DNA from: Typhlomys cinereus
Lineage: Eukaryota > Chordata > Mammalia > Rodentia > Platacanthomyidae
Reading direction: 5' to 3'
DNA: 64,000 nt
NCBI GenBank assembly: GCA_023101885.1
Contig: JALPQD010000514.1
Span: forward strand, 1,083,602 to 1,147,601
Every line of letters starts with the position of its first letter. The stretch's first letter is position 1. Both the position numbers and the translations under genes were made by a program. This document shows positions 58,001-59,968 of this stretch, piece by piece. The notes beneath the pieces were generated by a model. It did no database searches and was not told the DNA's origin. It was given only the letters and a program-made list of their open reading frames with translations.

Positions 58001-59968
58001 TAGTGATAGCTGAGGCTTTTCTACCTTGCACGTTATCTTTCTTAAGAGGAAATTATTAATCAGAGACTTAAATAAATGTATTAGCAGACAGGTGTAGCTC
58101 GGTGGCAGAGCACTTACCTAGCATGAGCAAGAGCCTATCTTTGATCCAGTCAATCAGTCAATCAATCACGTAAACTAGTCCTATTCCTTCATTAGGTTTT
58201 ATAACTGCATAGACTTTTAGTATTTAACACGTTTTAAAATTCTATACCCTTTGGTGAATGTTGAGGCTGCCCCATATGGAGCAATGCTGCAACTAGATTA
58301 CATTTCATGAAAACACCTTGCAACCTCTTAGACTTTAGCTGGCCAGTTTTCAAGTCCCTAAACCTATGACATTTTATATTTACAAGTAAATTGCTGGGTA
58401 GCTAAGTAGGAGTGATGGGGCTCAAATGTAACTTGGCAGATCACATTTTCAAATCTTCTAGTATATTTATACCCATTATTCAGATCTAGGATGTTACAGT
58501 AGAACAGACAGATAGACATAAAGACAAATGGATGGGTAAGTGCATGGATAGACATATGAAGCCATAGATAGATGATAGATAGTAGATATCTAAAGGTGCT
58601 AACATTTTTCTGCCTTTATTTCTGTATCTATTTATCAATTTATATTATACCATCCCTGTACTCACCACCTATATTATATAATATATAATATTATCCTAAT
58701 GATAGAAGGTAAGCATACATAATTGAAAAATCATGCATTTCTGAATCAAATGCAATTTCTTAATCTATTAGGTGACAAAGGAAAAGCAAATCTTCTATTA
58801 AGTGTGGATTTTTATAAATACGTATTATTTTTTCTAAACAGTTGTAGATGCTGAACCTACTCACACATTACTTACAACAAAAGGTAAGATCACTATGAGA
58901 TCAAGGTCAGTATTAATAGTATGGCAATACAGCTAGTTTTAAAAGTCATGTTTGGCCTTTCCTTCTCCCTGATCTTTCAGTAGAATCGCTTGAGCTACCT
59001 TACCTTTGCCATTTTGTTATGGACATACTCTGAATGAAATTCTAGAAAAACAGGTTTTAGAATCAGATTGGTGTCTCAAATCCTAAAAAGTTTTGGAAGA
59101 CATCATTTGCTAGGTTACAAAGAATTGCTTCATGGGGACTCATGGAAGAAATTTCTCTGGAGAATCCTCATGGGTCTTTTTGTTCTTAGCAAAACATGTT
59201 TTGTTGTTATTCTATTTACAGTTTGAATTAGGTAACTAATTCTACTTTATTGATTTTATTGGATGCAAAAGAAATTCAAAGTGAGATATTTGTCTCTCCT
59301 GTAACTATTACTAATCTCGAAGGTATTGTTTGCTAATTACACTTAGAAGTTCATATTATTTCCCCTAATTTGTCCATTTGCTTTTAATCATCATCATCAT
59401 TGTCATCAGCATTCTTTCTAATCTTCAGAAAGTGAGTTTGCAAGTCATCTTAAATTATTTTTGAAGCAAGGTATACAAGTGTATTTAAAACATTAGGCAC
59501 CTCAGAGCTCCATAAACAATTGAAATATTCCTGCAATAAAATAACTATCTGGCAGTTTTATGGAATCCTCTATGTCTTGTGGAATTGTTTTATAACTCGT
59601 AATGAGTATCAGTTGTAAGAATATATCTGCATTTCATTTCTAACAAAGCTGTATTTTCTATGCATTAAACCCTCTGCCCCTGTCCACTGGTTTCCTAATG
59701 GTTTGATTTATTTATAGCTGACTCCAGGAAGATGGAACCTCCCAAACGGTCTTCCAGTGTAGCAGGTGTGGTGGTCTTCATGGTATTCCTGATTCTGACG
59801 GCTGCTGGTGTTGCTGCCTATTTCTTTTATAAGAAAAGACGCATGCGTGTACCTCAGGAGGCCACCTTTGAAAACACTCTCTATTTCAACAGCCATTCAA
59901 GTCCAGGAACAAGCGACACCAAAGACCTCATGGGCAGCATTGAACAGAATGAGCACGCGGTCATCTAG
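529..59968 (+). CDS. MRC1: MRC1 (CD206) macrophage mannose receptor, 3' 26 exons, gene-level entry
   Basis: Type I membrane endocytic and phagocytic receptor of macrophages, dendritic cells and liver endothelium. It binds mannose, fucose and GlcNAc glycans through calcium-dependent C-type lectin-like domains and recycles through clathrin-coated pits (family knowledge). Twenty-six exons, listed singly below, join in one open frame: 3566 coding bases giving 1188 residues, the first being a glycine whose first base lies in the upstream exon. Domain order is CTLD1 (C-terminal half), CTLD2 to CTLD8, transmembrane helix and cytoplasmic tail, which matches MRC1 and not MRC2, PLA2R1 or LY75. The tail motif FENTLYF and the C-terminal IEQNEHAVI are diagnostic. 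Human MRC1 has 1456 residues and 30 exons, so about 268 residues (signal peptide, ricin-type domain, FNII, start of CTLD1; exons 1-4) lie left of the window. No frameshift or stop was seen. Exon numbers are inferred from this comparison. Confidence 0.97.
1290..1471 (-). repeat. B1-like SINE, antisense, followed by (CA)n (intron 5)
   Basis: 'agagtctctcactagattgt', 'ccttgaacttgtaattctct' and 'atgccaccagacctgactg' follow the reversed B1 layout with heavy divergence. (CA)n runs 1428-1471. Confidence 0.45.
2195..2330 (-). repeat. B1-like SINE, antisense (intron 5)
   Basis: T run, 'agcatggtttcactctgtaa', 'ttgctggggttacaggggtg' and 'caccaagacttcaggctc' fit a degraded reversed B1. Confidence 0.4.
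2465..2640. repeat. Two ID-like SINE pieces (intron 5)
   Basis: 2465-2555 (+) reads like an ID head ('gctatagggattgcgagg...cttagcag...ttgcttggcat'). 2575-2640 reads as an ID head on the minus strand ('gggtgctggggatcatgaa'). Both are diverged. Confidence 0.35.
3560..4005 (-). repeat. MaLR-like LTR repeat, copy 1 (intron 5), antisense
   Basis: Shares with copies at 50.5, 52.6 and 55.3 kb the order: fill-in at 'gggattttattc', 'ctggccacaccat', 'gagagaggggcaaacctcac', 'agacaatctcctgcag', 'gaagttgacacctgtatc'. The last phrase, reversed, resembles the start of rodent MaLR LTRs. Family name is tentative; the shared repeat is clear. Confidence 0.6.
4690..4925 (-). repeat. B2/B3-like long SINE, antisense (intron 5)
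   Basis: 'gagtctctaatcaaaccaag', 'ggattaatctggctaaccag', 'ttacaggtggggcgccacac' and 'gatcttgggatccaaattct' follow the same layout as the elements at 34.1-34.95 and 46.3-46.6 kb. Confidence 0.55.
5196..5342 (+). CDS. MRC1: MRC1 exon 6: end of CTLD1 and linker
   Basis: Acceptor tcttgaag, donor cctcag|gtaagt. It encodes [20 protein letters not shown], then the last two CTLD1 cysteines and the YICKKG end, followed by a linker with an N-glycosylation sequon (NNT). Length 147 bp, phase 1 at both ends. Its last ~30 bp plus the donor and following intron are repeated about 85 bp downstream in a diverged tandem copy with a broken donor (see findings). Confidence 0.95.
5310..5477 (+). repeat. Diverged ~85-bp tandem duplication over the exon 6 donor
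   Basis: Copy 1 (about 5310-5390) is the last ~33 bases of exon 6, its donor and the first intron bases. Copy 2 (about 5394-5477) repeats tactttga, ttattatcccctcag, tctattt and atttgagttgt in the same order and spacing (84 to 87). Several differences show it is older than the exon 22 event. In copy 2 the donor gtaagt has become atagat. Confidence 0.85.
8877..9135 (+). repeat. B2-like SINE, sense, full length (intron 6)
   Basis: The tRNA-derived head 'ggttggagagatggctcaga', B-box region 'gagttccaatcccaggtctc', then a tail 'atgccaggcagaaatgtcag' and an A-rich end. The head matches rodent B2; the tail differs from mouse B2 and recurs throughout the window. Confidence 0.75.
9138..9385 (+). repeat. 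Second SINE tail directly after the first (dimer-like)
   Basis: Repeats the tail section ('atgccaggcagaaatggtgt', 'aagcaaagcaaagaggaggt', 'ttgaacctccacaggcacat') without a tRNA head, with (GT)n at 9239-9256 and (CA)n near 9331-9352. Confidence 0.65.
10097..10370 (-). repeat. B2-like SINE, antisense (intron 6)
   Basis: Reverse of the same family: 'aggctgctgccatttctatg', 'ctcaagtccttttgcttttg' and 'actgctgaaccatctcctca'. Confidence 0.7.
10405..10525 (-). repeat. (TTTA)n and ID-like SINE, antisense (intron 6)
   Basis: (TTTA)n at 10405-10448 joins 'agtgctggggattgaaccta', the reverse of an ID head. The repeat is the expanded A-rich tail of the SINE. Confidence 0.6.
10738..10923 (+). CDS. MRC1: MRC1 exon 7: start of CTLD2
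   Basis: Acceptor ctccttctag, donor g|gtaaga. It opens with [20 protein letters not shown], the first two cysteines and the WPYAGHCYR start of CTLD2, then the helical part [17 protein letters not shown] and FIISQLGY. Length 186 bp, phase 1 at both ends. Close match to mouse MRC1 at this position. Confidence 0.95.
11143..11418 (-). repeat. B2-like SINE, antisense (intron 7)
   Basis: 'tgagtgtgtgtgtctgtgga', 'ctttgctttgctctgaggtt', 'gactgctgccatttccacct' and 'gccatctctctagtccaat' show a near full-length copy. Confidence 0.75.
11640..11995 (-). repeat. B2/B3-like long SINE, antisense, diverged (intron 7)
   Basis: GT-rich start; 'gctggatttacagatatgca', 'acatggcttttgaagatcag' and 'ctttaaccattcagaaatct' keep the head layout. 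Poly-T at 12009-12023 follows. Confidence 0.5.
12395..12735 (+). repeat. SINE-like repeat, sense, diverged (intron 7)
   Basis: 'aaaggcttgcttgcacacac' start, 'cacttacaattccagtggcg', 'agagctcactgggcagccag' and 'catatgtgtacatctgtaca' resemble the long sense SINE at 27.1 and 37.9 kb. Confidence 0.4.
12945..13075 (-). mobile_element. L1 3'-end-like fragment, antisense (intron 7)
   Basis: A T-rich start, 'acaaacatattgagtac' and a run of cctcctctctccctcc-type sequence resemble the 3' UTR of the other antisense L1 ends in the window. A similar short piece lies at 6890-6950. Limits are approximate. Confidence 0.5.
13258..13560 (+). repeat. Long tRNA-headed SINE, sense (intron 7)
   Basis: 'gcaggggagatgattcagtg', 'ggtaaagtatttgctgcaca', 'tgtttggatccctagaaccc' then a tail ending in A-rich sequence. 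Confidence 0.6.
13939..14055 (+). repeat. Higher-order (TCTATC/TCTGTC) satellite (intron 7)
   Basis: Regular alternation of tctatc and tctgtc units gives an 18-base higher-order period, ending in (TATC)n and a short GA run. Confidence 0.85.
15432..15589 (+). CDS. MRC1: MRC1 exon 8: CTLD2 core
   Basis: Acceptor tcctgtttag, donor aag|gtaagg. It encodes [20 protein letters not shown], then [12 protein letters not shown] and [19 protein letters not shown]. The loop reads EPS rather than EPN, as in other mammals. VPQNEV replaces the EPNDEL of human and mouse, a small local divergence. Length 158 bp; it ends in phase 0. Confidence 0.95.
15590..17070 (+). other. MRC1 intron 8
   Basis: 1.5 kb, mostly unique sequence. 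Only the ID-like SINE at 16950-17030 was recognised. An ORF of 119 codons on the minus strand (16569-16928) matches nothing I know. Confidence 0.85.
16950..17030 (+). repeat. ID-like SINE, sense (intron 8)
   Basis: 'ggcggggcttcagctcactg', 'gtagaacactcgtctagcac' and 'ttggattccatcacaagcac' match the A-box and B-box layout of ID/BC1. It lies 40 bases upstream of exon 9. Confidence 0.7.
17071..17181 (+). CDS. MRC1: MRC1 exon 9: end of CTLD2, start of CTLD3
   Basis: Acceptor tgctctgcag, donor aaa|gtgagt. It encodes [20 protein letters not shown], closing CTLD2, then a variable linker and GCRK, the first cysteine of CTLD3. The start YGNW corresponds to DGYW in human and mouse with no length change. 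Length 111 bp, phase 0 at both ends. Confidence 0.95.
18165..18480 (-). repeat. B2/B3-like long SINE, antisense (intron 9)
   Basis: GT-rich start, 'gagaaaggttctctctgact', 'ggatatggggattgaactca' and 'gattcttgggcttgcaatca'. It leads directly into the CT tract. Confidence 0.5.
18481..18799 (+). repeat. 320-bp polypyrimidine tract (TTCC/TTTC)n
   Basis: Almost pure C/T for about 320 bases: mixed ccct/ttcc, then (TTTC)n, then (TTCC)n. Apparent long ORFs here on both strands are low-complexity artefacts. Confidence 0.97.
18800..19155 (-). mobile_element. Solo-LTR-like element, antisense (intron 9)
   Basis: Read on the minus strand it has CCAAT boxes (accaatgagatatagag; aaccaataaggaaaag), a TATA-like ggcataaatattctgg, repeated 'catgagt' phrases and a poly-A signal in aataaactatgccttaatcc. 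That order (CCAAT, TATA, AATAAA) is LTR-like. A partial relative lies at 61330-61430. Family unknown. Confidence 0.5.
19237..19340 (-). repeat. B1-like SINE, antisense (intron 9)
   Basis: 'ttctgagacaggggccttgc', 'gaccaaactggcctcaaact' and 'atgcgctgccatgcatc' follow the reversed B1 layout. Confidence 0.6.
19360..19675 (-). repeat. B2-like SINE, antisense (intron 9)
   Basis: (GT)n with gcgcacgcg at 19405-19436, 'ctttattgctttgctctggg', 'tcaggtccttttgcttgtga' and 'gagccgtctttgagccct'. A (TTTG)n run follows near 19698-19720. Confidence 0.75.
19925..20275 (-). repeat. MaLR-like LTR repeat (intron 9), antisense, diverged
   Basis: It begins 'ttgctctgcagtgactctga', includes 'gggtttattcatgctcatg' and 'ccacccactaagggttttgt', and ends 'tttgtcaagttgacactgtt'. 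The layout is that of the other MaLR-like copies, with more differences. Confidence 0.5.
20932..21047 (+). CDS. MRC1: MRC1 exon 10: CTLD3 first half (GC donor)
   Basis: Acceptor tctttaacag. It encodes [19 protein letters not shown], then [19 protein letters not shown] with an N-glycosylation sequon (NQT). The frame to exon 11 (split Arg, then YEQAFLTS) requires the exon to end ...gaagacag, which makes the donor cag|gcatgt: a GC rather than GT 5' splice site. The nearest GT (21051-21052) would break the frame. Length 116 bp, ending in phase 2. Confidence 0.93.
21048..22011 (+). other. MRC1 intron 10 (GC-AG)
   Basis: 964 bases, no repeat recognised. It starts gcatgt and ends with poly-T and aag, so it is a GC-AG intron. 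Confidence 0.85.
22012..22160 (+). CDS. MRC1: MRC1 exon 11: CTLD3 core
   Basis: The acceptor is preceded by a poly-T tract (ttttttttaag). It encodes [33 protein letters not shown] and [12 protein letters not shown]. The donor ccag|gtttgt has the required GT but is a weak match to the GTRAGT consensus. Length 149 bp. Strongly similar to mouse MRC1. Confidence 0.95.
22385..22700 (-). repeat. B2-like SINE, antisense (intron 11)
   Basis: 'gagtgagtgtgcctgtggag', 'cttacgtggaatctaaagat', 'gtcaggtccttttgcttttg' and 'gtcatcttcccagtcccc'. Confidence 0.65.
23660..23795 (-). repeat. B1-like SINE, antisense (intron 11)
   Basis: 'ctgagctagtctcttgctag', 'accgtacagcccagactgat' and 'ccttgtgctgggactgttaa'. 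Confidence 0.5.
24870..25069 (+). CDS. MRC1: MRC1 exon 12: end of CTLD3, linker, start of CTLD4 (GC donor)
   Basis: Acceptor ccatacag. It encodes [20 protein letters not shown], the CTLD3 end (FVCKHWAEG), a proline/threonine-rich linker ([18 protein letters not shown]) and the first CTLD4 strand ending LCFK. The frame to exon 13 ([10 protein letters not shown]) fixes the end at ...ttcaag, so the donor is aag|gcaagt, a consensus-type GC 5' splice site. Length 200 bp, ending in phase 0. Confidence 0.95.
25070..26329 (+). other. MRC1 intron 12 (GC-AG)
   Basis: 1.26 kb of apparently unique sequence starting gcaagt and ending ttag. No repeats recognised. Confidence 0.85.
26330..26457 (+). CDS. 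MRC1: MRC1 exon 13: CTLD4 helices
   Basis: Acceptor tgtctttag, donor ataac|gtaagt. It encodes [20 protein letters not shown], then [24 protein letters not shown]4 is the main sugar-binding domain of the receptor. Length 128 bp; a threonine codon is split with exon 14. Confidence 0.96.
26458..26853 (+). other. MRC1 intron 13
   Basis: 396 bases of plain AT-rich intron; nothing recognised. Confidence 0.9.
26854..26941 (+). CDS. MRC1: MRC1 exon 14: CTLD4 core strand
   Basis: Acceptor tattttgtag, donor cct|gtgagt. It encodes [20 protein letters not shown] and TWSDGSP, the FWLGL core of CTLD4. At 88 bp it is among the smaller exons; it ends in phase 0. Confidence 0.96.
26942..28463 (+). other. 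MRC1 intron 14
   Basis: 1.5 kb with one sense SINE (27085-27400). The rest is plain. Confidence 0.85.
27085..27400 (+). repeat. Long tRNA-headed SINE, sense (intron 14)
   Basis: 'cagaaatggttcagtagtta', 'gccagctggatgtggtatcc', 'gattgagagaccgcctcaaa' and a tail of cacgcatgcacatgc type. Confidence 0.55.
28464..28608 (+). CDS. MRC1: MRC1 exon 15: CTLD4 sugar- and calcium-binding loop
   Basis: Acceptor tctatgcag, donor aaaag|gtaagt. It encodes [20 protein letters not shown], which holds the mannose-type EPN motif, and [20 protein letters not shown] with the WND motif. Together these give the calcium ligands E, N, E, N and D expected for mannose/fucose/GlcNAc binding, all present here. Length 145 bp, ending in phase 1. 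Confidence 0.97.
29244..29257 (-). promoter_or_regulatory. CTCF-like motif 1 (intron 15)
   Basis: The minus strand reads ACAGCAGAGGGCAG, 13 of 14 positions of the CTCF core CCASYAGRKGGCRS. It lies 52 bases from a perfect match in the same orientation. Binding is inferred from the motif only. Confidence 0.4.
29296..29309 (-). promoter_or_regulatory. CTCF-like motif 2, perfect core (intron 15)
   Basis: The minus strand reads CCAGCAGGGGGCAG, matching every position of CCASYAGRKGGCRS. Together with motif 1 it forms a same-strand pair at 52-base spacing. I did not see a SINE here, so the sites may not be SINE-borne. Confidence 0.55.
30047..30088 (+). CDS. MRC1: MRC1 exon 16: 42-bp linker between CTLD4 and CTLD5
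   Basis: Acceptor cttgttttacag, donor gaca|gtaggt. It encodes [14 protein letters not shown], a proline-rich hinge nearly identical to mouse. At 42 bp (phase 1 in and out) it could be skipped without a frameshift. Confidence 0.94.
30089..31263 (+). other. MRC1 intron 16
   Basis: 1.2 kb; an old MLT1-like LTR remnant occupies 30335-30800. The rest is plain. Confidence 0.85.
30335..30800 (-). mobile_element. Old MLT1-like LTR remnant, antisense (intron 16)
   Basis: The order 'attaccacaaatttgaagg', 'caaaacaacacataattg', 'ctggaagtcagaagcttgaa', 'ccacccagaacatccagag', 'ctcaaggtccttaatgcaac' and 'ggttctaggaattaggtcc' matches the reversed layout of a common ancient mammalian MaLR LTR. Assignment is from memory. 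Confidence 0.55.
31264..31427 (+). CDS. MRC1: MRC1 exon 17: start of CTLD5
   Basis: Acceptor ttttgtttcag, donor tat|gtaaga. It encodes [40 protein letters not shown] and [15 protein letters not shown]. As in other MRC1 proteins, CTLD5 starts without the extra N-terminal disulfide pair. Length 164 bp, ending in phase 0. Confidence 0.96.
31428..32371 (+). other. MRC1 intron 17
   Basis: 944 bases of AT-rich sequence; no repeats or motifs recognised. Confidence 0.85.
32372..32439 (+). CDS. MRC1: MRC1 exon 18: CTLD5 core, 68 bp
   Basis: Acceptor ccattttctag, donor tttac|gtaagt. It encodes [20 protein letters not shown] and KF, with a threonine codon split with exon 19. YFIGLL is the domain's WIGL-type core strand. 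Confidence 0.95.
32625..32895 (+). repeat. B2-like SINE, sense, full length (intron 18)
   Basis: 'gggctgaagagatggctcag', 'ctgagttcagatcccaggtc', 'gaggcagaaatggcagcagc' and 'aactccaaagcaaagcaaag' with an A-rich end: a good reference copy of the window's main SINE family. Confidence 0.8.
33600..33791 (+). repeat. tRNA-headed SINE with (CG/CA)n tail (intron 18)
   Basis: 'gagttagcaagatgactccg', 'gctcaatccctggagtccat' and then alternating cgcacgcgcacgcgcgcg and (CA)n at 33733-33790. Confidence 0.65.
34125..34950 (-). repeat. B2/B3-like long SINE, antisense, split by an L1-like insert (intron 18)
   Basis: Left half 34125-34243 ('gcatgtgggtggaagcccat', 'ggaattatccttgattatta'). Right half about 34725-34950 ('ggtctccagttatacccaga', 'tgaatgccagtccttttgct', 'ctgctgagctatttcac'). 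Confidence 0.55.
34243..34725 (-). mobile_element. L1-like fragment inserted inside a SINE (intron 18)
   Basis: It starts after a T-rich run with 'atgttacatacatgaata' and 'cccttagtcccaagtccc' plus C/T-rich sequence, again an antisense L1 3' end pattern. On both sides lie the two halves of one antisense SINE (34125-34243 and about 34725-34950), so the L1-like piece is the younger. A short ttattatt occurs near both borders and may be the target repeat. Confidence 0.5.
35025..35125 (+). CDS. MRC1: MRC1 exon 19: CTLD5 EPN loop
   Basis: Acceptor tgcttttccag, donor tcag|gtgggc. It encodes [20 protein letters not shown] and [13 protein letters not shown]. The EPN motif and following acidic residues form the second mannose-type site of the receptor. 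Length 101 bp. Confidence 0.96.
35126..35697 (+). other. MRC1 intron 19
   Basis: 572 bases; nothing recognised. Confidence 0.9.
35698..35840 (+). CDS. MRC1: MRC1 exon 20: end of CTLD5, linker, start of CTLD6
   Basis: Acceptor cttcttcaatag, donor aag|gtatta. It encodes [20 protein letters not shown] with the WND calcium ligands, a linker carrying two N-glycosylation sequons (NSS and NAT), and [12 protein letters not shown], the start of CTLD6. Length 143 bp, ending in phase 0. Confidence 0.96.
35841..36562 (+). other. MRC1 intron 20
   Basis: 722 bases; a weak repeat-like stretch at 35920-36260 ('cttggcggggaagtcatgac', 'ttcacatccttgcggc') looks like a MaLR-like fragment. Nothing else. Confidence 0.8.
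36563..36677 (+). CDS. MRC1: MRC1 exon 21: CTLD6 helices
   Basis: Acceptor cttccgctttag, donor caag|gtatgc. It encodes [38 protein letters not shown] and the first base of the next alanine codon. Length 115 bp. Its downstream partner, exon 22, has a partial extra copy in the intervening intron. Confidence 0.95.
36836..37095 (-). repeat. B2-like SINE, antisense, with (GT)n (intron 21)
   Basis: (GT)n at 36838-36880, 'aggctgcccctgcttccgcc' and 'cccttgagccacttctccag'. GC-richer and apparently younger than other copies. Confidence 0.75.
37138..37420 (-). repeat. B2/B3-like SINE, antisense, with (GT)n (intron 21)
   Basis: (GT)n at 37140-37185 followed by 'acatgtggtcaggagatctg', 'cactctggtcttcatgcttc' and 'tatccactgaactgtctccc'. 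Confidence 0.6.
37885..38235 (+). repeat. Long tRNA-headed SINE, sense (intron 21)
   Basis: 'tggtaaagagcttgctgtac', 'ggacctgagtttgatcacca', 'gaaattccagcactgaggaa' and a cacatg-rich tail. Confidence 0.55.
40022..40074 (+). repeat. (CT)n microsatellite (intron 21)
   Basis: About 26 uninterrupted CT units. A (TTTTG)n run lies nearby at 40238-40259. Confidence 0.97.
40848..41075 (-). repeat. ID-like then B1-like SINEs, antisense (intron 21)
   Basis: 40848-40925 reads 'gtattggggattgaacccag' (reversed ID). 40935-41075 reads 'ttttgagagaagttctttgt', 'cagattggcctcaaattcac' and 'ggctggaattccgggcctgt' (reversed B1). Confidence 0.6.
41344..41526 (+). repeat. Upstream copy of 185-bp tandem duplication: partial exon 22 with acceptor
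   Basis: Bases 41344-41526 repeat at 41529-41711 with one mismatch (C at 41430, T at 41615). The copy holds 126 bases of intron, the acceptor (ag 41468-41469) and the first 57 bases of exon 22 (41470-41526), then stops without a donor. If spliced as an exon it reads ...DAWIGLNAK and meets an in-frame TAA at the junction. It is a truncated exon copy (pseudo-exon). Confidence 0.95.
41529..41711 (+). repeat. Downstream copy of 185-bp tandem duplication (leads into full exon 22)
   Basis: Second unit of the tandem repeat, continuous with the complete exon 22. Period is exactly 185 bases (acceptors at 41470 and 41655). The sequence tgcc occurs just before the first copy (41337-41340) and at the junction (41525-41528), a possible microhomology footprint. 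Confidence 0.95.
41655..41821 (+). CDS. MRC1: MRC1 exon 22: CTLD6 core (complete copy)
   Basis: Acceptor ttcttccag, donor gaagat|gtaggt. It encodes [20 protein letters not shown], then [20 protein letters not shown] and [19 protein letters not shown]6 has no EPN motif in any mammal I know of. Length 167 bp, ending in phase 0. The acceptor and first 57 bases also occur 185 bp upstream in a truncated tandem copy. Confidence 0.96.
41822..43188 (+). other. MRC1 intron 22
   Basis: 1.4 kb of apparently unique sequence with a poly-T at 43070-43079. No repeat recognised. Confidence 0.85.
43189..43291 (+). CDS. MRC1: MRC1 exon 23: end of CTLD6
   Basis: The acceptor aaatgtgcag has a rather purine-rich last stretch. 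It encodes [20 protein letters not shown] and [14 protein letters not shown]. The donor cacctg|gtaagtt is chosen because it gives the conserved DPSLPVSP junction with exon 24. An identical 11-base donor-like sequence lies 29 bp downstream, outside the frame. Length 103 bp, ending in phase 1. Confidence 0.94.
43328..43731 (-). mobile_element. Antisense L1 3'-end insertion with 14-bp target-site duplication
   Basis: A 404-base insert begins with a poly-T/AT-rich run (poly-A of an antisense L1) and continues with the C/T-rich 3' UTR-like stretch seen in rodent L1s. It is flanked by the perfect direct repeat tcgcctggtaagtt at 43314-43327 and 43732-43745. The repeat itself contains a splice-donor consensus. 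L1 identity rests on structure and on similarity to the insert at 62,270; no search was run. Confidence 0.8.
43970..44400 (-). repeat. MaLR-like repeat (intron 23) with internal 52-bp tandem duplication
   Basis: It has 'gggaaaggtttatgttggct', 'cacggcttcagaggttct' and 'atcatggaagccaggaagca' as in other rodent LTR-like repeats. Bases 44217-44268 are repeated at 44269-44320 with period 52 and no mismatch seen. Confidence 0.5.
46020..46262 (-). repeat. LTR-like fragment (intron 23), tentative
   Basis: A GC-richer block in AT-rich intron. The minus strand carries 'cttattggttgctaaggcca' (CCAAT-type), 'ctgccatcttgtgttggtgt' and 'gggaaccaagaccctgagac'. It resembles a retroviral LTR in composition but I cannot assign it. 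Confidence 0.3.
46290..46600 (-). repeat. B2/B3-like long SINE, antisense (intron 23)
   Basis: 'gagcccaaggtggatatcag', 'gagacaggatctctaatcaa', 'acccagagttcaccagcagg' and 'ctacctccccagccctgaac': a well-kept copy. Confidence 0.65.
47878..48110 (+). CDS. MRC1: MRC1 exon 24: linker and first half of CTLD7
   Basis: Acceptor ttttattccag, donor aacttg|gtaaga. It encodes [60 protein letters not shown] and the VWIALNSNL core strand. At 233 bp it is the longest internal exon here, merging parts that are separate exons in other CTLDs. It ends in phase 0. Confidence 0.96.
48111..50140 (+). other. MRC1 intron 24
   Basis: 2 kb: a sense SINE (48890-49085 and 49655-49800) interrupted by a MaLR-like LTR. 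48120-48880 is plain. Confidence 0.8.
49090..49650 (-). mobile_element. MaLR-like LTR (intron 24), antisense, nested in a SINE
   Basis: It starts with 'tgtattagtcagggctctct' and 'ggagcagaaccaatagaatt', the reversed end of a well-known mammalian LTR class, followed by a CAGCAG-rich section. SINE sequence lies on both sides (48890-49085 and 49655-49800), so it appears to have landed inside an older SINE. Confidence 0.55.
50141..50306 (+). CDS. MRC1: MRC1 exon 25: second half of CTLD7
   Basis: Acceptor attcatgcag, donor agaag|gtaatt. It encodes [40 protein letters not shown] and [15 protein letters not shown], with a sequon (NES). The loop reads EPK, not EPN, so mannose-type binding is not expected. 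Length 166 bp. Confidence 0.96.
50307..51449 (+). other. MRC1 intron 25
   Basis: 1.1 kb with a MaLR-like repeat at 50525-50935; the rest is AT-rich. Confidence 0.85.
50525..50935 (-). repeat. MaLR-like LTR repeat (intron 25), antisense
   Basis: Features 'gttgctgataaattcacaac', 'agcttaagggaacaagg', 'ggacaatccttgcttgccag', 'agacaatctcctgcaggttt' and 'cgatatctgtatct'. Close relative of the repeats at 52.6 and 55.3 kb. Confidence 0.65.
51450..51599 (+). CDS. MRC1: MRC1 exon 26: linker and start of CTLD8
   Basis: Acceptor tttattaatag, donor atgg|gtaagt. It encodes [40 protein letters not shown] and [10 protein letters not shown]. Length 150 bp, phase 1 in and out. Very close to mouse and human. 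Confidence 0.96.
51765..51840 (-). repeat. ID-like SINE, antisense (intron 26)
   Basis: 'ttactgggaatgcaatccag', 'ggccctgcacatgctagg' and 'ttacaccaatgaatttatct' follow a reversed ID head, next to a GT/GC stretch. Confidence 0.5.
52155..52425 (-). repeat. Two B1-like SINE pieces, antisense (intron 26)
   Basis: 'ttgtttgagatggggatgtt' to 'atgccaccatgtcagct', then 'cacagggtctcagtatgtag' to 'gatcatactgcctgcc'. Both are diverged reversed B1-like units. Confidence 0.45.
52600..52985 (-). repeat. MaLR-like LTR repeat (intron 26, first), antisense
   Basis: Begins 'aaagttgttgataaattcac' and 'ctacttaagggaagaaggg', continues with 'gagagggacaaaccttactt', and ends 'aattgtcaagttgacacctt'. Same family and orientation as the copy in intron 25. 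Confidence 0.65.
52990..54200 (-). mobile_element. Ancient L1 (L1M-like) remnant, antisense (intron 26)
   Basis: AT-rich sequence with patches typical of old mammalian L1 3' regions read backwards, such as 'gtgattgccttaaagattgc', 'cagcctgaagaattatcttt' and 'aaaaattcctggccaacagt'. Highly diverged and without an ORF. Family assignment is from memory of the consensus only. Confidence 0.5.
55345..55765 (-). repeat. MaLR-like LTR repeat (intron 26, second), antisense
   Basis: Shares 'cagttcaagggaactaggg', 'agaaagggacaattcttact', 'tgccagaccagcatgtctgg' and 'accatcaagttgacacctgt' with the copies at 50.5 and 52.6 kb. Confidence 0.65.
56760..56873 (+). CDS. MRC1: MRC1 exon 27: CTLD8 core
   Basis: Acceptor taactttcag, donor gaag|gtaagt. 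It encodes [38 protein letters not shown]. Length 114 bp, phase 1 in and out. NFWLGMF is the WIGL-type core strand of CTLD8. Confidence 0.96.
56874..57394 (+). other. MRC1 intron 27
   Basis: 521 bases, very AT-rich; nothing recognised. Confidence 0.9.
57395..57559 (+). CDS. MRC1: MRC1 exon 28: end of CTLD8
   Basis: Acceptor tgatgaccag, donor aaaaa|gtaagt. It encodes [40 protein letters not shown] and [14 protein letters not shown]. The loop reads EPS and the WND position is WKN. Length 165 bp. Confidence 0.96.
57560..58841 (+). other. MRC1 intron 28
   Basis: 1.3 kb with an ID-like SINE at 58085-58150 and short tatata/gata runs at 58563-58690. Confidence 0.85.
58085..58150 (+). repeat. ID-like SINE, sense (intron 28)
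   Basis: 'acaggtgtagctcggtggca' and 'gagcacttacctagcatgag' match an ID head; the B-box part is degraded. Confidence 0.55.
58842..58883 (+). CDS. MRC1: MRC1 exon 29: 42-bp juxtamembrane linker
   Basis: Acceptor tttctaaacag, donor aaaag|gtaaga. It encodes [13 protein letters not shown], a short threonine-rich stalk, with split codons at both ends (phase 1 in and out). It corresponds to the stalk between CTLD8 and the membrane in human and mouse. Skipping it would keep the frame. Confidence 0.93.
58884..59717 (+). other. MRC1 intron 29
   Basis: 834 bases, AT-rich; nothing recognised apart from a short catcatcat run near 59390. Confidence 0.9.
59718..59968 (+). CDS. MRC1: MRC1 exon 30 (coding part): transmembrane helix and cytoplasmic tail
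   Basis: Acceptor tttatttatag. It encodes [17 protein letters not shown], a hydrophobic helix of about 20 residues ([20 protein letters not shown]), the stop-transfer YKKRR, and a 45-residue tail. The tail holds FENTLYF, the tyrosine/di-aromatic endocytosis signal that drives coated-pit uptake and endosomal sorting in MRC1 (family knowledge), and ends IEQNEHAVI before TAG at 59966-59968. Confidence 0.98.
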